Translations under genes and position numbers: made by a program | In this document: positions 27,501-40,143 of the stretch, piece by piece | Position numbering within the stretch: the first letter of the stretch is position 1 | Layout: every line of letters begins with the position of its first letter | Notes under the pieces: model-generated | Seen by the model: the letters and a program-made list of their open reading frames with translations, nothing else | Database searches by the model: none | What the model was told of the DNA's origin: nothing | Origin: Neodontobutis hainanensis | Lineage: Eukaryota > Chordata > Actinopteri > Gobiiformes > Odontobutidae | Assembly: GCA_024349245.1 (NCBI GenBank) | Contig: JALDNG010000805.1 | Coordinates: forward strand, 21,021 to 85,020 | Length of the DNA stretch: 64,000 nt | Direction: 5' to 3'

Positions 27501-30090
27501 TAGTTGTATTATCATTTAACATTGGATTAATTTAAGAGTGATGAACAATTCTACTTCAGTTATTTGTTTATGTGTGAAAGCTCTTGAAAACTTGGTTTTA
27601 AGTGAGTGTCTGTTGAGATATTGTCATAATTTAGCAGATTAAATTAGCTATCCATGAAAAATCTTCTTTAGGTTTCAGTTACCAATATTACGATATTAAA
27701 AATGAAAAACTCTGATAACGAGATATTATTTGAAACAAATTCGGATATTATGTTAAATCTACCTTGGAATGAGTTTTCATAAATCATTAAATATTCCAAA
27801 GTCATTGATACCCCAAATGATATCATAAATGATCAAATTTGAATTTATAAAAACACTCAAATGATCTTATTATACCATATCCACTTTGACTACACCTGAA
27901 TCTACTGTGATGCTGATTCATAACTAACTACGATTAAAGTATTTGAATTTAAATAAACTTAAATTTAGGTCTTTAACTTATTACCCAATCTCACCGGATA
28001 TTTTATTGACAAATCCTCTTGTCACACTACGAAAATGCCTGAGTAAAATGAGTCATAAGGGCTTTTACATAAATTATAGATAGATTTGGATTTTCCCCAC
28101 CATTATCATTTAAAAAAATAAATAAAACGAATAGTGGATGATTAAATGGTTTCTTTTAAAATATTTTTAAGTTTAACAATTTTTAATATTGATTAAATAT
28201 TTTCTCAAAAGAAAAAGAAACATGAAAAGTGTTAATTAAAATATTCTACACAAATAAAAGCTTTGAATAAGAAATAGATTTTTCAAAATTGTCAACATAA
28301 AAGATGATTATTTATCATATGTAAAATTTTTGAATAATCGAAAGGTTTAAAATTGTTTTCAACGTTTATTTTCAAATTGTATGCAGTGAATGATGGATAA
28401 AATATAAAAATTGTTCAGTTATTGCCTATAAGATTATTTACAAAACGAGCTGTTGAAGAACATAGTTTTTCCCAGTTTATTCAGATATAACAAGTTTTAA
28501 AATAAAATAAAAATATTTATATCAACAGAACTTAAAGACAAAGATCAAAATAGATATGTAAATGTTGAATTTAAATTATAAAATCTATAGATAAAGAGTT
28601 TTTAAATTATTTTTGAATTTGAAATTACATTTCACTTTTGTTGAGTCGTGAACAAATTATAAATCTTTTCAAACTCATAAAATATTTCGAAGTAAAAACA
28701 AGATTACTTTCGGATGACTCTTAAAATCATGAACTCATTCAATCAACAGAGCCTAAAAAATTATCGTCGTATTGTAAAATTTGTCAATTATTGCAAAAAT
28801 TCATCGTTCATATTAAAATTATCATCCTAACTTGTCAAGAAGTTATTGAAATTTCGTAACTTTCATCGATGAATATTTATTAGAAATAAGGATAGGTAAA
28901 TATTTTTCTTTTACAATTTTTTCAATCTATCTTTTAAATCATCGAAATGTTTAACAGATATTTTTAATGTTACTAACCTCATTCTGTTTATACAAAGAAA
29001 AGCATGGGAAGAAATAATTTATTCATAAATTTATATTTCCTTTTAATGGGTAAATATTCTAAGCTGTTGAACATAGATGTCTTTTTAAATGATTTAATCA
29101 GTATAATTTTAATTTTCATATTAATCTGTCAACCAATGTTGATTTCACATCAGATCTGTATTTATTAAACATTTTATATTTCTGAGACTTGTTCACAGAA
29201 AATTGTTCATCTATTTTTGATATTTGTTCAATCTAGTGAGAGACTCAACCATTGTGAGATTTTTGAATTTTTTCGAATTTTAATATTCCAGAGAAAGAAT
29301 TATTATATTTAATTTTTTATTTTCAACCTATGACTGATAAAAAGCAAATATCCGAGATTGAAACTTCTTGATGAATTTTATGATTATACTTCATGAAAAC
29401 AAACACATGTGTTTTATCTTCAAATACTGTCAATATAACAGCCTAAATTTTAGTTGTCACAAGTGACAAGTATAAAGGATATATTTAGGGTGTGCTTATT
29501 ATTTATCTTAGTTGTATTTTCAAATATATTAGAAAATATGTTATCTCGTTATTTCCTATACGAAAGAGAATGAACTTCAACATTCGATCCTGAGTTTTAT
29601 ATCTCAGTAAAAATCGAAATAGATCTGGTAAATGTACAATGTTAGCATTTATTGTGAGGAGGCTTGTTGTGTATCATTCAAATTTAAATATCATAAAAAT
29701 TATATTTACATGTGAGTGGAACTCGTGTGAATATTTTAAATTGGTTTTAATGGAATTATGGTTATTGTGAAGATTTAAGATCATGCAATATAAATTTGCT
29801 TTTAAAATGCCACCAATTAAAAGATAATCGTTACTACAAAATAATAACAGAAAATTTTTACCGTATATAATTTGTTACTGACAATTACAATGAAAGTTTT
29901 GAATTAACCTCTTGAAATATTACAAATTTATGATGAAATCATCACCAAAATATATCATTCTGACCATTTTTGAGTGAAACTGATATTCGAATTCAAAAAT
30001 AAGCAATTTGTATCAATAAAACTTCTTCGCATGGATTTTACTTTGCTCTCTACTCGCTTTCTATTTTTATTTTGTATCTGCTTTAAAAAC
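24560..30090. other. AT-rich DNA, nothing recognised
   Basis: No supported gene, RNA or repeat was seen by eye. The 60-codon minus frame at 27340-27522 has no other support. Confidence 0.45.
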
Positions 30091-30094
30091 ATGA

Positions 30095-30304
30095 ATTAAC
30101 ATAAAATTCAAAAATAATTTGCCGAATAAATTTCCCTTTTTAAATGTAGATTTTGCGTTTATGATGATTCTGAAAATGAAAAACATTGTTGTTAGCATTT
30201 ACAATCTTACACCGAGCCCAGTTTTGTCTTTTCAACTGAAATTTAGAATACATGTAGCGCCTTGTCGAGTATTTAGTTACTCTGTTTAGCCCGTATTTGA
30301 CTCT
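30095..30304. other. Coding-potential island open on both strands
   Basis: The plus strand is open for 64 codons (30095-30289) with an ATG at 30161 and NIVVSIYNLTPSPVLSFQLK. The minus strand is open for 54 codons (30304-30140), reading KYSTRRYMYSKFQLKRQNWA. Base composition is richer in G+C than the surroundings. One strand is probably an exon, but no homology decides which. Confidence 0.25.
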
Positions 30305-30309
30305 TCAGG

Positions 30310-33300
30310 TTAAGACAAATATTTGTATCATTGTAAACTTTAAAATGTTTTTAATGAATAAGAAAACTCAAGAAAATGAATTATAAATAACTTTTTAGAT
30401 TATAAGTGATTTTTCACTTTAAATAAAACTTACCAAAATGCATTTGAGTTCGTTGTCAAATGTATAATTAGCTTAAATTTTTGAAATATTTTATAAAGTC
30501 CTGCCCTCGAAAATGTGGTAATCTTTTGATTGATTTACTCTCAAAATCATACGATTAGGTTAAAATTTGTCGAATTTCCTGCAAATTTTAAAATAAATTC
30601 TGGTATGGTTCAGGTTCATTAGCCTGAAAAATGTATTTTACAAACTTGAGCTCTCCACTTATCTTTTCATATTTATATATCTCTCTGAATTTTTCTAATC
30701 TTGTCTTCATAACTCTAGACAGCCTGAGCATAAAAATATAAAGTTGAAAATTTTTATAGATTTTTTAAAAAATTATGATATTTATAAGTATGTTCGTTTT
30801 TGCAAAACACTCAATTTTACAGTTTTAATTAATCAAGATCAAAACTTCAGAATTTCTAAACAAATATTAATGAGTCAAACAAGAATATTTTGTTGTTTTA
30901 TGATTATTTAAACTTATTCATAGGATTAACAAAAAATTTTTTTGGAAGTGATCTAAATAGGTATCAATTTCCCTTTTTTGTGATTTTTAAATCATTTACA
31001 CTTTAAAATCCCTTTATTTTATGTTATTTTATAAATTAAAATTTTTTATTTTATCTTTCATTTTTCTATTGTTTATTTTGACCTTCTTTGTGATAAATTC
31101 CCATTATCAAATAATTTTTAATTTCATAGTTGTTGGTTCAAAGAAATTTATCGGGATAAGCTGATAAATCTGACAGTTGAAACATTCAGAGAACAAATCA
31201 ATCTCAACGATAAACATGAAAATAAAATACCAAAAAGAATTTGTTCAAATTGAATGTCAAGATGAAAAAATTAGTTACATTGTTTATTTTTCTCTTATTT
31301 AACATTATATGACAGAAAAAGAATCATTTTCAACGTAAAAATAACAATGGTAAGCACAATGAGCTGTAATATAAAAAATAGATATTTGATCGTTATCACG
31401 CTTCTCGTTAAAATTATTCATAAATTACATTTTAATATTTTATTTCACGCAAATTCATGAGCCATTTTGTGCTTAATTCAATTCATTCTGTCATGTAAAA
31501 CCGAGAATGAATAAAACCTATAACTCAATAACTTTTATGAAATGAAGATTGTTCGATTACTTTTGTTTCATTATTATATTCCATATCAAGAAGATTCAGA
31601 TATTACTGTTTGATTGAATAAAATCTCAAAAGATAAAAAAATTAAAATCATACAATTCACTATTAAGGAAAAACATTAGCTATCATCCATTTACAAGGTC
31701 ATAAACATGGGTTACGAATTTGAAATTTATCAAAAATCATGTTTATGGCAGAAAGACTTCAGCGTTGAATAAAGTATCCAATATACCTAAGACTTGAAAG
31801 AGGAGAGGAAGAAATCTCTTTGAATTCAATCCAAAACATTCAAGGTGTCTTATTGAGATTGGTCTGGATGGTTTTACCATGGAATTTACAGTTTTTAACT
31901 TTACGTTCCATTTTTTGCAATCATATTCATTTTAACAGATTTATGAAATGAAAAAGAGGTATTTAGACATTAAGTAATCGGAAGATATTGTTTGATCGTA
32001 GATCGTATTTATTGAGCAGAAAATCATTGTACGAATAATACTTCTAATTTATGACAAGTGGGAAAATTATATATGGTTCAATCGACAACAAAACCAAGTT
32101 ATCAATTTAATTTAGGGAACGTTTTAATACCCACTATACAATCGAAAAATACACAATTTTTCAAAAGTGCTTTTAAATAATTCATAAAAACTATTCGCAT
32201 GGAATGAGAAGCTAAAGATGAAGGCAGAGGTATCAATGAAATTTTAACCGAATGAAACAAAAAATTAACAAGAATGTAGCCAACCATGAATGACAATATT
32301 TCGAAAATCAGATTATAAGTTGTTTCATAAAATTATGAAGAATTATTTTGGCTGATTTTTAAAATAAATGTTCGTTTTTTATTCAAGAATACCAATTAAT
32401 TAAGGAAAAATTTGTCTATCTTGTATTCACGATTTTCCAGTTTCATATATTCTTGATAATATTTTTGAAAATTTTGTATTCAACTAAAAATATTTAATGA
32501 GACTGAGAGAAAGACGTTTGAATTTCGTCATTTTGCAAGTATTTCTGAAATAGCCAGCTTTCCAATTCTTTAGATCTAATCTAAATGGATGTAGAAAGTT
32601 GATTTAAACAATTTCCTCTTCACAGAAAAACGACCTTTATGGAGTAAACCCCAATTTATGTAGATATGTTAATTAACAAAATTGACTGTCTAAACGATAT
32701 AAGATTTTTGTTTACCTTTTTCGATGAGGTGGGTAGGTTTCTCTTATTGCTGTCTGTGCTGCATCATCAAAGAAGAACACAGACTGGGGGTTCTAATCAA
32801 CTTACGATTCAAGTTTTTTTTTTTATAATCCATATAGTTTCTCTGATTTATTATCATTAGTTTGTTTATTTTAGTTTTTCATTTTTATTTTGACGGCTCT
32901 ATTGTGTTTTATTTTTGAAATTTTTTCAGTCTCTATTTGAACATATGATTACATTTATAATGGGTTTTGGTTTAAATCATATAAATAAAAGATAAAAATA
33001 TTTGAGAATATCATGGATAAAAATATTAATTGTAATTGTTATCAAAATCAGAGGATTTTGTTGGTTTAAACAAATTAAAGAGAATATAAAATTTATTTAC
33101 TTTTCCCAAAAATTAATTATTAGCTAATTTTTCCCTTTTTTAAAAACATTCAAACTCACATTTACATAGAAGGCAATGTGTAGAGGAGATTTATTCCCTT
33201 TTGACCAAACCTTTTTCACGGATCGAATACCAGTGAAAAATATTTTGTCCTTTGTGTTTCATGAGTATGCGAATTGGATTCACTTTTAATTCAAATGATA

Positions 33301-35460
33301 TTAGTTGCATAACATATTTTAATATGCCATGTATATTCATAAATTTCATTTTTCACATTTTAAAATTTTATATTGATGATATTTATCTTTCAAGAATTTT
33401 AGGTCATTCATCAAATTTAATAAATACACAAAGAATGAGGTACTTTGACATAATTATTTAAATTATGCATCATATATAAAAATAAAATATTTTAAGGTCT
33501 TGTAAAATCGAATTAAATAAATTAACTCTCTCTATCAGTTGAAAAATCCATGATTCATTCTAAGATATTTTTTGTGACTATTTTCCAAACCCAAACGTAT
33601 CTCATATCTCTTAAGGATAGAAATCTTTGACAAATAAATATCTCTTTAAAAAACCCACACAAAAAATTATACATGTAAAATTAAAACAAGAACAGATCTC
33701 AAATAATTTTTCAGTTTCAAATTGATAATCGTGTCAACGAATAAAAGATCAAAAAAAAACAAAATATTTCGAATTCAAAAACTTAAAGGTAGAAATTTAG
33801 ATAATTCTGTTGATAAAACTGTTCTTTAATATTTAAATCCAGTTTGCTTGAGTATATTCAAAATTATCATTTTATCAAATAAAATTTACAATTTTAAAGA
33901 AAATCTACATAATTTAAAAAAATTTGGTAAAAAAATTAAAAGAATGTTTAAGGCCACTAAAGAACCAAGAGTTTTGGGATTATTACTTTTTCGTCCATAT
34001 ATCTCATAACATATGTCTGATTAATTTATCATATAGGCATAACTTGAGCAATGAAAAGTTTTAAGTCTTACAGTTTAATGTGTGGCCAACGAAATTTTTG
34101 GCTGAGTTATGATGTTACAAAATTTTGAAAAATATTTAATCAAATACACAAAATTATTTGGAAAAAATCTATCATCGTTTGTGCTATGAAATTAGACATA
34201 TGTCAAACATGAGAATCTGTCATCGAAATCTTTTAATTGTATTTTTAGCATAAAATTCAAGATTATACACCAACGTTTAGATCTACGTTTTCTTTAGCAG
34301 GTAAAAATAGAGATCAAGGATATCAGATGAAGATAAATTATATCCTCGTGTATCATATACTTTCATGGATCGTGAAATCATGAAATAGGTTCAAAGTAAA
34401 AAAGATCTTATTTTAACAAAATTTTAAAGAAACTTTTTAATTCTTTTTGGTTAAAATTAGGCAAAAGGTGATTTAATTGACCGTATGATATTTTTATTGA
34501 TGTTAACCACTAAAAACATTCTTAATTTTAAAAATAATTTGAATAAGGATGTGAGCACCCAGAATTCAGAGGCATAAGAGGAAATTTACATTAATTTTTT
34601 TATAAGCATGCCTTCTTATGAAGATTTAAAGAATTAAATCTGTTATAATGATGTCCATGCTTGAGAGGCTAATAAATAAAATCGATTTATGTCATAAAAT
34701 TTTCTTGAGTTACTTATATTGTTTAAGATCTCAATTAAAAGCAAAAAACATTCATTTTGGCAGTTTTGTTAAATTTAAGCTAATTCTAGTTAAATATAAA
34801 ATTTATACTTTTTCAACGCATAAAAAATTCCTAAACTAGTGATAAATAGTTACTTTATGTTAAATCGAGAATATTTTAGCACAGGTTATTATGTTGATAG
34901 TAGTTTTAGAGCAGATTTGATGTGTAAAAGATACATTTTTTAAAAATTACAGTGATAGATTGAGTTGAAAAATTTAAATATCCATTTTATTTTTGTTTTA
35001 TATTTTGATTAACTTTATTTAATCAAAATAGATTGTTTAATTTTAAGATTTTTTTTATTTTTTGCACAGATTCGACTTTTTTTTATGTTCTAGTTTATAA
35101 TGCTATTTTTGAGATCTAACTTAACATTTTATTTGAACTTTAAATCACTCTTGGTTCAGATATTCGTATATCTACTAAGTTGTCTGACAAATGTTTATTT
35201 TTATCAACAAACTTTCTCATAATTGAACATGCGATAAACTGACTTATGGAAAAAATTTACTTTTTTTATTAACATGGGTATTTTAAATAAAATGAATTTT
35301 CATCTTGCCTCAGACATCTTTTGTCTAATTATAACATTGGCAGAGCGTTTGAAAAATATTTAGCATTAAAGTAATCATTATACAGAGAGTTTATTAACAA
35401 CATAATATTCAACTAAAGTTTCGAATGTTTATTTTTTGTTGATCAGAATGTTTTCAACCC
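30310..35460. other. AT-rich DNA, nothing recognised
   Basis: Only isolated 63-69-codon frames (32102-32296 minus, 32666-32860 plus, 33252-33461 plus, 34648-34839 plus) that lack homology or matching splice phases. Confidence 0.4.
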
Positions 35461-35472
35461 AGCCAAAATTTC

Positions 35473-35691
35473 TCAATGTGAGTAATATCTGAAGTTTTTT
35501 CTATCACCAATTTCCTGTTGTGCGTTTAATTTCTTTTTGGGTGTTTCTTCTCGTTTGTTCTTATGTAGGGAATTGTGAGGATCTCATTCATTTAATCTCT
35601 CATAATATCGTATGCCTGTTGGGACTGCTCGCATTTGACCCATTGGCTCTTTAGGACTCAATTTTGGAACCACACTAAAATTTTGAGCCAT
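35473..35691 (-). CDS. Small coding segment with an in-frame TGA
   Basis: From an ATG at 35691 the minus strand reads MAQNFSVVPKLSPKEPMGQM and onward for 35 codons to TGA at 35586-35584. The same frame then continues open for 36 codons, including KREETPKKKLNAQQEIGD, to the next TGA at 35475-35473. Codon pattern and composition are coding-like across the whole 219 nt. A GT-AG pair about 43 nt apart could remove the TGA but changes the frame. Alternatives are a pseudogene, two exons, or a true end at the first TGA. I recognise no family. Confidence 0.35.
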
Positions 35692-35699
35692 TCGTTTAA

Positions 35700-38600
35700 A
35701 AATTAATTTTAAAACCATCTGTATTGTGTGTGATAAATCTGCAACCATCTAAAATATAATCAGGATTATTTATTAAATTGAATTAATTTATCCAAATTTG
35801 AGTGTATGTATTTTTTTTAAAATGGATAAAATATCTATGCTTATAATTTCTGTTTGATAATCTATCAAAATTCTCAGTTATCAATTAAAAATCAAATTTA
35901 CCATGAGGTATTTTGCAGTATACCAAAACTTGATAAATTTTCCCATCAAACGACAATTTGCAGAAGATAATTAATGACCTATTAATTTTCTATACATTCA
36001 GGATTTTAAATATTCAGCAATTTCATCTTTAAAAGAATCATGTTTTTAATGCAATCAAAAATCTGAAAAATTTGTTGTTCAAATTAAGCTTTTTTTTAAA
36101 TATCAATCTTATGATTTTTGTATATGTTGTGATCATAGTAGAACAATTATAGTGTTACAATGTAATAAATATACTGAAAGAAAATAAATTAAATACTTTA
36201 CGAATCTAAATTCTGTAAATAAAATGCACATCAATGAAATTAGACTCATGTTACAGAGTTACCTCAGTTAGATAGATACATAAAAAATAATTTTAAAGAG
36301 TATTGTTATTTTATGAACATTGAGAACTGAATTATTTCTTAAGACATGGAAGGAAAGAGATTTGGTAAATTAAGGTAAATTAAAATTTTTATAATGTTTG
36401 AACAATTTTCTGCTCGATTTTAATACATATGTTATAATATTTTCAATCTTATAATTCTGCGACTTATATGCAAATAAACCATTCAATCAAAGAGACTTTT
36501 TTACTTAAGAAAAGTTTTTTTTCGATAGGTTTTGACATTCATGAAATTATTTTTAAAAATTTCAGATTCTTCCATTTGACGTAGTTAAAAACCTGCAATT
36601 TTATTTTAAATTCTTGTTAGCTGAGATGCCGAAAACAGTTCCTGAAAAATTTTCTGCGATAAAATATTTCTTGTGTGACTATTTATTATATATTTGAAAA
36701 CAATTGAAATAAAAAAATTGTCCAAATTTGAATATGTTTATTCGTATTCATGTATTATTAAATTTGATACGTATTTTTAAAGTGTTATGGCAACAACATA
36801 TTTGTTGAAAAAATTTATAATCGTCTCTTTCCTGCAAAATATGAATGAAAGTTATTATTAGTTTGCAAAACTGTATCTTTAAGCATTTATAAAAAATTCA
36901 AACACAATTTTAGGCATATTTAATCTTCTGGAAAAAAGAATGAAACTTATATCTGAATTTTATCTCCAATTGATAAATTATTAACTCTTAAAGCATCTTA
37001 TCAGTATTTGTTGTTTCTAATTCTTATTTTATAGAGATAATCTTATAATAAAGCAATGCTTCACAGATTTTACTCGATGTATCATCAAAATTTAATGTTG
37101 ATATTTCTTTTATTTTCATTGAGGTATTAATTCTTTTTTCCTTGTTTTCACTTGAAAGATTAGAGAACCTTTCCTTTCCTACGGGCTTTTTTTCTGTTCA
37201 AGTTCAAAAAAATATAAAATAATAAGTGTTCGTTTACTTTTCAAACTCTGATATCTTTTAAATGATTAATAACTCTAAAACCAGAAGATTAGTTTTATTA
37301 TTCATAATTTTCTTAATTGTAGAGATTTATTTCATTTTTTATGATTTAATGTATTATTTGAGAAATCCGTGTAAAACTGTTTCATTTCATTTATACTTTA
37401 AAACTAAAACATCAATTTAATTATTTTTTTTTATTCTTTGATGAATCTTCACAATTGAAGTTGATATTCTTTAAACATAAAAATAGCCCATATTTTTCCA
37501 TAAATTAATAAAATTTTCATTTTGAACGTCTATTAATTTTTTAGTTTTTGCTTTTGTGGAATAATCAATCAATCACGGGTTGAGTCATACGAATCAAATT
37601 GATATATTTGACATTGAAATAAAAATGATTAAGTTTAGGAACTTTTAATCTCCAATTTAGTTGATTTTATCGGATGTATAATCAAGATAAAATTTATGAA
37701 ATATATTCAAATTATTTGAAAGAATTGTAATTTTTGAATTATTATTAGTTATTTTAACTTTGAAGTATCAAATTGCCAGTGAAGTAAAATTAATTTATAA
37801 ATTTTTACCAAACAAACTCTTGATTAATAATTTTTAATATATTCACATAATGATTAATATAAAGCTCGTGAAACTAATTATATTCAAACATTTATCACAT
37901 TTTCTGATATTCAAGCCGTAAATATATCTCAAATATACCGTCGAACAATGTCAGATCTTAACAATTAAACCTTTTTAAAATAGAACCACTACAATTTTTC
38001 AAAAAAACATTCCAATTGACGAATTAGAAAATAAATAGTTCACCGTGTCAATTCTACTTTGTTTAAATAATAATTATCTAAGATTGTTAAAATGATTTAA
38101 AATCACAAATTATCCATTTGCAATCTTTCCTAATCTTTTAATATGTTAAATATATTTTTGGAGGTATACGATCGATATTTAACAGTTAAACTATGGAATT
38201 GTAAAAAAATACTAAGACAGAATTTTTGACTTATATTTAAGCTAAACCATAAAACTGCCTGTGTTTCTAGTTTTTTATTAACGTTTCTTCAAAGATCTAA
38301 AGTCATATCTTTTGAAAATATTGTATTTTGGTTTTAATTTTGTTGCCATGATTTACTCAAAATTGTTGAAAATTTTAATAAAAGCTTTATTACCTTTAAA
38401 TAATTATGTGTGAAATATGAAATGTTATAACCAACTAAATTTTCATTTAAATAGTTTAACTGCTAGAAATTCTTTAAAATCATCCGTAAACTCCGCCTAT
38501 AAGTCATTTTTATTCTAAAATTTAGAATCATGAATTGGATTCTCTAAATTTGACTCAATCTTCAATTAAGTACTACTTTATAGACAATTATCTTTCAAAG

Positions 38601-40020
38601 TTATAAAATTAATTCCATACTCATAGATCACTTTTTAAATCTTCCATTGTTTTTAATTTTGATGTTTCAACATGATCTCTTTGGGTGGTCTTTCTGGATG
38701 AATTATTATAAACAGTAGACAGGATGTTAAAATATTTTTTCATCATTAATGAGAGAAGTTTTTATTTTTGTATGATGGAAACTAGCTTCAATCAATTTTT
38801 ATTTAAATGACCAATTTAATGATAAAAATTAGTTTTTTTTTATTTTCAGAATAATCATCCCTCACCGTCTATGTTTCTGAGTGAGAAAAATTTCAAACTT
38901 ATGAACATTTTTAAATTATGATTTCTAGGTAATTTTAATAAGATTGAGAATACCTTTAATTTTCGGGAAATGTGATAAGGATTTGTTTTGAATGATTGTT
39001 TAATCAACATATCAGCAAACATTGAGGCTTACGGGATAATTAAAAAAAACACAATTTTCAAATCTTTCGGAAGATATAAAATAACTAAATTTATATATTT
39101 TATTTAATTTATTCATTTACCCATTTATTCTGACACAATTTAATAAAATAATACAACCCAGATTCCCTCATATTTTTAACTCTTACATTTTCCCGACACA
39201 TTTATTGAAATTTGTGAAAATGAAAACAAATAAAAAAATTTTCTTACAAATCCTTTTCTGAACAAGTCCTCTAAAATACATCATAATTTTACTTAAAACA
39301 CATATTTACCAGATTTATTACAATAATATTTATGTAAAATCACATTTTATCCTGGTTATTTCTTTGTGTGCGATATAACAAAAATGTTAAGCCTTAACTT
39401 ATTTTTAATGTTTAAAAACAATAAAGAAGTTCTTTATAACAATAAAATTATTCATAATGAAGGAAATTCAGAAATATTCTGACATAAAAATGTTATAAAT
39501 TTTAAAAGGTTGGAATATCGCTGTTTAGTTTGAGGAAGAATAATAATTTGTGAACTATTTATTTAATCAAAAGTAAAAAGATTAATGAATAATAATAATT
39601 ACAAATTATCATCAATCATTTTGTATAATGATCTTAAACAAGGAAAATAACAAATTATCCGTGTTATTTGCATCAATATTTATTCAATATTTTGTTGTTG
39701 AACAAAAGGCATAAATAAATTTTAAAATTGTTACTGATATCGTTTCAAAAGAATTAAAACTTAGAGAGGATCTTAGTTTTAGAATTTTTCTTTTTATTTA
39801 TTCTTTGGAATTCTAACTGAAATTATTCTTTTTTAAATTAAAATAATAAATGATTTTAACATAGAAGGAGATCTATAATAGGAGAATTCAAAGAGAAAGA
39901 CAAAAAAAACTTAACAATTAAACGTAAAATTATTCCATTTATGAACAATTTATAACATTTAACTTATCTTGAATTGTTATTGTTATACTTTTTAAACACT
40001 AGATTTCAAGAGTAAAACGA
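35700..40020. other. AT-rich DNA, nothing recognised
   Basis: Very high A+T with mixed homopolymer runs; no supported gene, repeat or RNA. Confidence 0.45.
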
Positions 40021-40027
40021 AACACAG

Positions 40028-40115
40028 ATGAAAAAAATTTTTCAAAAAATGAAACAAGATTATAGTTGGATAATTTTAGCTTCAATTTCACTGACGCTGT
40101 TTCTTCTTTCGAATT
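40028..40115 (+). CDS. Candidate first exon with signal/anchor sequence
   Basis: From the ATG at 40028 the frame reads MKKIFQKMKQDYSWIILASI and continues as a hydrophobic run to LFLLSN, a basic start followed by a membrane or signal segment. It ends at a consensus GTAAGT donor (40116). An AG acceptor 26 nt later keeps the frame open for some 15 more codons. The exon lies just beyond the stop of the minus-strand myotubularin-like gene, so the later exons would overlap it on the opposite strand. The antisense strand here is also open, so this may be chance. Confidence 0.2.
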
Positions 40116-40143
40116 GTAAGTGAGATTTATTTGTTTCATAGCC

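Noticed and set aside
35419..35654. Plus-strand two-exon reading with a 91-nt intron giving QWNCEDLIHLISHNIV.
   Set aside because: The minus strand has an ATG start and more coding-like codons over the same bases.
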